Shown here piece after piece: positions 28,017 to 31,878 of a DNA stretch of 31,878 nt (position 1 is the first letter of the stretch; each line of letters starts with the position of its first letter). The position numbers and the translations under genes are program-made. The stretch spans positions 1-31,878 of the IMG/VR virus record IMGVR_UViG_3300044521_000193. One strand, 5' to 3'. Source of the DNA: a virus. The notes under the pieces were generated by a model, which was given only the letters and a program-made list of their open reading frames with translations, had not been told where the DNA came from and searched no databases.

Positions 28017-29432
28017 TCACCCTGCCTTTCGTTGCTGCCGTTGCGGCTCCCATCGCTCCCGCCAGGAGGAGAGACGCCTGGACTGAATCTCTGCCAGCAG
28101 CATGGGCCAGTGTGCCAGCTCCCGGATTTCGGAGCAGTAACGCGATCGCGACCAAGCGGCACACCAGAAGACTTCTAGCACCCCATCGGAGCGCACTTCA
28201 AAGTGTTCAATCTCTGGATAGTTGGATACATCTTCCTCGATCTGGGCGACCAGGATGGCATAGTCTTCCTCGGAAAGACTTGGTAATCCCGGTTGCACAC
28301 TCACAGGTTCTGCCTCTCCTTCATGGTGATCGGACACCAAAGGGGTAGGCACGAACGCTTCCACCTCATTTCCGCCTGAGCAATCACCGTCGTTACCCGG
28401 TGACAGTGGACTGATAGGCGGATACCACTGATCTTTTTCCATGGCTAGTCCGATAAGTTCGCAGTTGTTGGCCACGTGCCACAAACGTACCTGCTTGTGC
28501 TGGTGACAAGTGAATTCCACCATCCACCAGGATGGCGAATGAGCATGTGAGACGTACTGCAACATCCTATCGAGGTGCGAGATAGCGGCCTCTGCTCCAA
28601 TCAGACGAAAATAGGAGTCATCGTGTAGCCGAACCGCAGCCTCCTGCCAATTGATCGCATTCGCATGACGCTGCTTTTCACTGATGTGCGTTGGGAGCGG
28701 TGGCAGATGTTGGGCCGCCAGGTTAAGGATCGCCTCAACCGTCCACAGGTCTCCGTCCTCCTCATGTGTTTTCCAACCTGTGAGCGTCATGGACTTTGCG
28801 TCCGACCCGGACGCAGTATCTTCCTCCCTGTTTTTCTTCAAAGGGGGTTCTGCTTCACGGATTCTTCTTCTGTCACCGATTCCTGAACGTTTCGCTTCAT
28901 GTTGTGAACGACCAGGTAGCTTGTCGTTCACGAACTGAACGACATTGTTCATGCTTTGAACAGATGCCGCCAACTCTTCAGCATTTTGTTCATCAATTGA
29001 ACGATTTGTTTCATTTTCTGAACGCTGTGGGTCATGGTCGGGTGGCGGCATCCCAAATGGTTCATTTCCTGAACAGTGCTTCGCGTTTGCCTGCCACACA
29101 TCCACAATGCTAATGTGCCAGAGTTCATGACCGACATCGCCCCTGCGCTTCTTCTCAGCATGGATTAAACCAATATCATGCAGCCTGCGAATCATCTGAG
29201 AAAGGGCACCGGTCGAGAAATCTGTCTCACGTGAGAGTGCGAGGAGCGTGCGAAAACAGGTGCCACTATCCCCGCAGAGATCCTTGAGACAGGTGTAGAG
29301 CCATTTCTCGGCATGCGACAAATTTTTGTACTTGGGATGTGTGCGTACCAGGCGTGGCACCATGGCAAAAAAGCCCAACTCACGCTTGGGAGAGGCGGCT
29401 TGCTGCTGCTTCTGTTGCCCTTGCGTCGTCAT
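28017..29432 (-). CDS. Replication initiator-like protein carrying the putative origin
   Basis: 471 aa, GGGAGG before ATG 29432 (ATGA overlap with the gene upstream). Residues about 17-115 form a winged helix (LSHAEKWLYTCLKDLCGDSG, LLALSRETDFSTGALSQMIR, RLHDIGLIHAEKKRRG), as in phage O-type and plasmid initiators. Residues 119-205 are a polar linker whose DNA holds six palindromic iterons. Residues 230 to the end are a mixed domain (INWQEAAVRLHDDSYFRLIG, EDYAILVAQIEEDVSNYPEI) that could contact helicase or loader. By analogy with lambda O, the winged helix should bind the iterons. No helicase motif is present. Confidence 0.75.
   Translation of the reverse strand: MTTQGQQKQQQAASPKRELGFFAMVPRLVRTHPKYKNLSHAEKWLYTCLKDLCGDSGTCFRTLLALSRETDFSTGALSQMIRRLHDIGLIHAEKKRRGDVGHELWHISIVDVWQANAKHCSGNEPFGMPPPDHDPQRSENETNRSIDEQNAEELAASVQSMNNVVQFVNDKLPGRSQHEAKRSGIGDRRRIREAEPPLKKNREEDTASGSDAKSMTLTGWKTHEEDGDLWTVEAILNLAAQHLPPLPTHISEKQRHANAINWQEAAVRLHDDSYFRLIGAEAAISHLDRMLQYVSHAHSPSWWMVEFTCHQHKQVRLWHVANNCELIGLAMEKDQWYPPISPLSPGNDGDCSGGNEVEAFVPTPLVSDHHEGEAEPVSVQPGLPSLSEEDYAILVAQIEEDVSNYPEIEHFEVRSDGVLEVFWCAAWSRSRYCSEIRELAHWPMLLAEIQSRRLSSWRERWEPQRQQRKAG
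28797..28815. repeat. Inverted repeat beside the iterons
   Basis: TGCGTCC-N5-GGACGCA, 80 bp left of the iteron array inside the initiator gene, next to a purine/pyrimidine-skewed stretch (28820-28880). It could be part of the origin. Confidence 0.4.
28895..29074. other. Putative replication origin: six phased palindromic iterons
   Basis: GTTCA-N5-TGAAC sites start at 28895 (CTTCA variant), 28926, 28947, 28988, 29009 (TTTCA variant) and 29060. Start-to-start distances are 31, 21, 41, 21 and 51 bp, close to 3, 2, 4, 2 and 5 helical turns, so all sites face the same side of the DNA. They fall in different codon phases, so this is a DNA-level signal and not a protein repeat. Next to them, at 28797-28815, lies TGCGTCC-GACCC-GGACGCA. 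Confidence 0.82.
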
Positions 29433-29926
29433 GCCTGGCCTCCCTTCCCACCTTCCTGGTGCTGCTCTCCTGCTGGTACTTGTGTTTCTACTGTTGCTTT
29501 TGCAAGGGGATGTGTGCTACTCTTGTCCAAGACAGAGGCGTCGATTGGGAGGTAACCCCCTCGTGGTCGGCCTTCTGTTTCGTGCGCATGAATAGCTGCG
29601 CTGACCGGCTCACAACAGAGCCGGTATTGCTTCATATAGCGGCTATGCTCATCGTTGTAGGCGAGTCGGCTTTCGACCAGCCCCCGCTCTTCCAATTCGC
29701 CAAGGGCGGTTGCAAAGGACCGCCAGGCGTAAGCGTGCAGGGACTGCTCCTCAAAGTCCTGGTACGTCAGTGTCAACCACTCATGTGGGCTGGCGTTGGT
29801 ATTATTTTCCAGGACTTGTAATGCCACTGCCTGGGCATGGCTGGTGGGACAGAGATTGATATAGTCAGGATGCAGCGCAAATGGGTGGCTGTCCGGTGTA
29901 TGTGTAACGCATGATGTGCGTGTCAT
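29429..29926 (-). CDS. Winged-helix-like protein upstream of the initiator
   Basis: 165 aa from ATG 29926, directly behind the 16-base leader element. Residues 40-100 read as a winged helix (LTYQDFEEQSLHAYAWRSFA, TALGELEERGLVESRLAY, then the wing YMKQYRLC). The C-terminus is Gly/Gln-rich. It may regulate or assist the initiator. Coupled by ATGA to it, and itself coupled to the 40-codon leader ORF. An in-frame extension upstream of ATG 29926 lacks an SD and runs through the leader. Confidence 0.78.
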   Translation of the reverse strand: MTRTSCVTHTPDSHPFALHPDYINLCPTSHAQAVALQVLENNTNASPHEWLTLTYQDFEEQSLHAYAWRSFATALGELEERGLVESRLAYNDEHSRYMKQYRLCCEPVSAAIHAHETEGRPRGGYLPIDASVLDKSSTHPLAKATVETQVPAGEQHQEGGKGGQA

Positions 29927-30045
29927 TGTGTAACCCCCTCGTCTTGGCGGCTCTCCAAAGAGAACAAAAAAACGGGAAGACGCCAAATGTTTGTCGAACA
30001 TGGCAAAAAACCCTTGTAAATTTGCCAGAAAAAAGGTAGACTCAT
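29923..30045 (-). CDS. 40-aa leader ORF of the replication operon
   Basis: ATG 30045 has the best SD of the region (AAGGAGG, 6 nt spacing), and its stop overlaps the next start (ATGA). MSLPFFWQIYKGFLPCSTNI, hydrophobic with some Arg, then SRQDEGVTQ. It contains the hairpin TGGCAAA / TTTGCCA (30001-30027). Probably sets translation of the downstream gene; may also be a small membrane peptide. Confidence 0.6.
   Translation of the reverse strand: MSLPFFWQIYKGFLPCSTNIWRLPVFLFSLESRQDEGVTQ
29927..29942 (-). repeat. Leader repeat element, copy at the replication operon
   Basis: The same 16 bases as at 19266-19281, immediately before ATG 29926. The GAGGGGG part serves as SD; conservation extends beyond the SD, suggesting a shared control signal. 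Confidence 0.75.
30001..30027 (-). promoter_or_regulatory. Hairpin within the leader ORF
   Basis: Arms TGGCAAA / TTTGCCA, 13-nt loop. Ribosome movement through the leader ORF would open it, which suits attenuation-like control of the coupled gene. Confidence 0.45.
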
Positions 30046-30077
30046 AGCAGACCTCCTTGTTTTCAGAGATTAGCAAT

Positions 30078-30096
30078 CAAATTTCACGCAAATTTG
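30078..30096. promoter_or_regulatory. Operator-like palindrome before the replication operon
   Basis: CAAATTT-CACGC-AAATTTG, a perfect 7-5-7 dyad 30 nt before the leader start codon. Good dimensions for a repressor dimer. No convincing -35/-10 pair was found around it. Confidence 0.5.
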
Positions 30097-30116
30097 GTCG
30101 CGGAGGACTGCAATGG

Positions 30117-30153
30117 ACGGCGGCCCATATCTCACCTTGCGCCGCCGTTTTTT
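30117..30153 (+). terminator. Hairpin with U-run, plus direction
   Basis: ACGGCGGC / GCCGCCGT, 16-nt loop, then TTTTTT on the plus strand. It lies between the HNH gene and the replication operon. It could insulate against rightward antisense transcription or pause leftward polymerase. Confidence 0.5.
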
Positions 30154-30183
30154 GTTGCGCACGTCCCCAGCGATGGCGATTTC

Positions 30184-30522
30184 CTATGGTGGCATACAGC
30201 CCTCCTTGCTCTCACATAGAAGCAGCGGAAGTTGCCCACGCGCCATCTCCATTTGAGCGGCTTTGCGCCCACGCTGCGCACGGCTGAGATCGTAGCTCAA
30301 ATGGCATTGTAAACAAAGAACGGCCAGCCGTGCGTCTGGATTGCGCACATCATGATCGAGATGTGCGACGGAGAGAATCACCTTGCAGCGATGGCCATGA
30401 CGATTGTAGGTCCACTCGCCATGCGCCTTTTTGCACATCTGACACTGCCATCCCGCTTGAGCTTTGAGCTGATAGGTGATGTCCTTCCACCGTTTTGGAT
30501 AGAGGCGACGATCCATGGGCAT
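30184..30522 (-). CDS. HNH endonuclease
   Basis: 112 aa, SD AAAGGAG before ATG 30522. HNH fold with zinc knuckles C27-x-x-C30 (CQMC) and C70-x-x-C73 (CLQCH), catalytic His region VAHLDHD (H54, H57) and the terminal H74 (LQCHLSYD). It nicks or cuts DNA. HNH proteins often cooperate with terminase, though here the gene sits 14 kb away near replication genes, so a homing or DNA-processing role is equally possible. Confidence 0.88.
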   Translation of the reverse strand: MPMDRRLYPKRWKDITYQLKAQAGWQCQMCKKAHGEWTYNRHGHRCKVILSVAHLDHDVRNPDARLAVLCLQCHLSYDLSRAQRGRKAAQMEMARGQLPLLLCESKEGCMPP

Positions 30523-30549
30523 CGCGTGTTGCGCTCCTTTCTGTCTGCC

Positions 30550-30819
30550 CTAGAGATACAACCGGACCTTCATGCCGAGACACAGCCCGCACGTCAGGCC
30601 GTCGTTGCCTGCGAGAAAGTAATAGCCGCCGAATGGGACACGGCTCTGGCCAATCACGTAGACCGATCCATGCTCTACGTTGCCGACGATCCACTGGCCA
30701 CCGAGCTGGACGTCCAGGCGGTCGCCCGACGTTACATCACAGACCTCGGTGGCGTTTTTGACTTGATAGCGACCGCCGTTGGACGAGAAAGAGAGGACTC
30801 CTTCGACAGAGGAAGCCAT
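30550..30819 (-). CDS. DUF5348-like small beta protein
   Basis: 89 aa from ATG 30819, SD GGGAGGG overlapping the end of the preceding gene. GRYQVKNATEVCDVTSGDRL, then DVQLGGQWIVGNVEH and the closing GLCLGMKVRLYL resemble the DUF5348 pattern (GRY...TSGD...GxWxxGRVEH...GLxVRL). Function of that family is unknown to me. A more upstream frame extension lacks an SD. Confidence 0.65.
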   Translation of the reverse strand: MASSVEGVLSFSSNGGRYQVKNATEVCDVTSGDRLDVQLGGQWIVGNVEHGSVYVIGQSRVPFGGYYFLAGNDGLTCGLCLGMKVRLYL

Positions 30820-30823
30820 AACA

Positions 30824-31294
30824 CTATCCCTCCCCGATATACTGGTAGGAACCGGCAGACTGTGGCTCCGGCAAAGCCAGTCGCTGTTCAAAGGCTTCAA
30901 AGACCGTTTGCCCTTTTTCGCCCTGCAAGAGATACGGAAAAAAGACTTCCTCCATCTTGACCATCTCGATGTCAATCAGGGCCATCTGCGCAAGCACCCA
31001 ATCTTTGATGTTGGCCCAGGCCGTGCGTTGGGTCTGTTCGTCCAGGTTCTGTCTCGAGAGATGGGCTTCTCGTACAGCCTGTTCTACCAGGACGCGCACG
31101 CGCTCAAAGCGGGCCGGAATCCGGAAGGTCAGACGCTGCCCGGCGAGCTGCATCTCAAAGATGAGTCCGACGGTCTGCCCCTGGTCATCATTCTCGAACG
31201 TGATACGCCGGGCTTTATGCTGCGTCAGGCTGCGGCGAATGATAGCCAGACTTTCCTCGACCTCTAATGCTGACGTATAGTTTTTGATGCGCAC
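30824..31294 (-). CDS. Hypothetical protein (156 aa)
   Basis: GTG 31294 behind AGGAGGA, which lies inside the end of the upstream gene. N-terminal helix (LEVEESLAIIRRSLTQHKAR), two or three strands (RITFEND, TVGLIFEMQLAGQRLTFRIP), then long helices (TAWANIKDWVLAQMALIDIE). The order resembles small phage proteins that accompany recombination or DNA-binding genes, but I cannot name a family. Confidence 0.78.
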   Translation of the reverse strand: MRIKNYTSALEVEESLAIIRRSLTQHKARRITFENDDQGQTVGLIFEMQLAGQRLTFRIPARFERVRVLVEQAVREAHLSRQNLDEQTQRTAWANIKDWVLAQMALIDIEMVKMEEVFFPYLLQGEKGQTVFEAFEQRLALPEPQSAGSYQYIGEG

Positions 31295-31296
31295 AT

Positions 31297-31878
31297 TTAT
31301 CCTCCTGCTCCAAGAAAGGCCAGCAATCGTTCATCCTCGACGTGTTGCCACCAGGAGCGCGGTGGAATGACGATGCGGGCAAAACACGTTTCACACACGA
31401 GACCGTTAACTTCGTAAAATGTCGCGGGTCCGGTGAGTGTGTCGCCAAGAAAAGCGTGCAGGTGGTAGAGACCGCGCTCCTCACAGGGGCGGCCATCAGA
31501 CATGATGCCAACGCAGCGCGAGCGACTGCTCCATCGCGGCAAAAGATGCTGTGCCGCTTCATATTCGGCCTGTGCCAGGCACGCGAGCGCATCGGCACAT
31601 GACACATCGCTGCTGAATGGAGCATCCGCATCGACAGACCGCCCAGGTTCTCCATCGATAAGCTGGACAAAAAGATCGCCCCACAGAGGAAGGTGATCCA
31701 ATGCTTCGGGAGCGGAAAAGTAGAAATGAGTCGTCACCCAGTGCTGACGCTGTGTTTCATGCAGCAAAAAACAGGCCAGTGGGCAGTGCATGGCGTTGTG
31801 TCGCAGCCCGGCAGTACTTCCTTCAGGTAGCTGTTTGAGATAGGAGCGAAATTTCCAGAGAGAGATCACCGTGTTCAT
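31297..31878 (-). CDS. Hypothetical zinc-site protein (193 aa, at window edge)
   Basis: ATG at 31878, the last base of the window, so the gene may start further upstream. Contains CVGIMSDGRPCEERGLYHLH and NGLVCETCFARI, four Cys plus His that could hold a zinc. The N-terminal half has Trp/His-rich segments (RQHWVTTHFYFSAPEALDHL). Family unknown. Coupled to the 156-aa gene that follows. Confidence 0.72.
   Translation of the reverse strand: MNTVISLWKFRSYLKQLPEGSTAGLRHNAMHCPLACFLLHETQRQHWVTTHFYFSAPEALDHLPLWGDLFVQLIDGEPGRSVDADAPFSSDVSCADALACLAQAEYEAAQHLLPRWSSRSRCVGIMSDGRPCEERGLYHLHAFLGDTLTGPATFYEVNGLVCETCFARIVIPPRSWWQHVEDERLLAFLGAGG

Noticed and set aside
28895-29074. Iterons explained as a protein repeat
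   Set aside because: The sites occur in different codon phases and the encoded linker shows no repeat.

Overview
This window looks like the leftward-transcribed genome of a tailed, HK97-fold siphovirus, or a prophage of one. Nearly every gene lies on the minus strand. They are packed with ATGA/GTGA stop-start overlaps and good Shine-Dalgarno (SD) sites, and only one convincing gene points right. The host cannot be read off directly. The moderate GC content, SD-driven starts, a DUF6745-like protein with SVWD/SVRA tetrapeptide repeats and a primary-type sigma factor make a Chloroflexota (Ktedonobacteria-like) host my guess, at low confidence. No integrase, lysis gene of known family, DNA polymerase or helicase was recognised here.

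Layout in order of transcription, right to left. (1) 31.9-30.2 kb: small unknown genes and an HNH nuclease. (2) 30.1-28.0 kb: a replication module. It has a palindrome-rich leader, a 40-codon coupled leader ORF, a winged-helix-like protein and a 471-aa initiator-like protein. The initiator gene carries six helically phased GTTCA-N5-TGAAC sites in its linker, which is a lambda-O-like arrangement and the likely origin. (3) 28.0-19.5 kb: a dense early operon of small genes. It includes the tetrapeptide-repeat protein, a four-helix membrane protein, several two-helix or one-helix micro-membrane proteins that are easily missed, a sigma-70 factor, zinc-ribbon proteins and a DEDDh exonuclease with a long zinc-ribbon tail. 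(4) 19.5-16.7 kb: a control region. It has a candidate small RNA, a 46-nt perfect palindrome, a tRNA-like gene with its own promoter, strong terminators, a divergent promoter region and the single rightward gene. (5) 16.7-0 kb: the packaging, head and tail operon. Its order is terS, terL, portal, a very short Ntn-hydrolase-like ORF, prohead protease/scaffold, major capsid, decoration-like protein, connectors, tail completion, two tail-tube paralogs, tail chaperones with a -1 frameshift, an unknown gene and the tape measure (cut by the window edge).

The most unusual content is in the head module. The portal is one 966-aa polypeptide with a 2H phosphoesterase domain (two HxT motifs) and a C-terminal Mu-F-like domain. 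The prohead protease carries an inserted DUF305 domain bracketed by 30-bp imperfect direct repeats, with two internal SD-ATG starts that should release DUF305-scaffold and scaffold alone. Together these suggest a virion that carries accessory enzymatic or metal-binding cargo, possibly for countering host defence. That role is inference. All functional statements come from reading the sequence; no database search was run.
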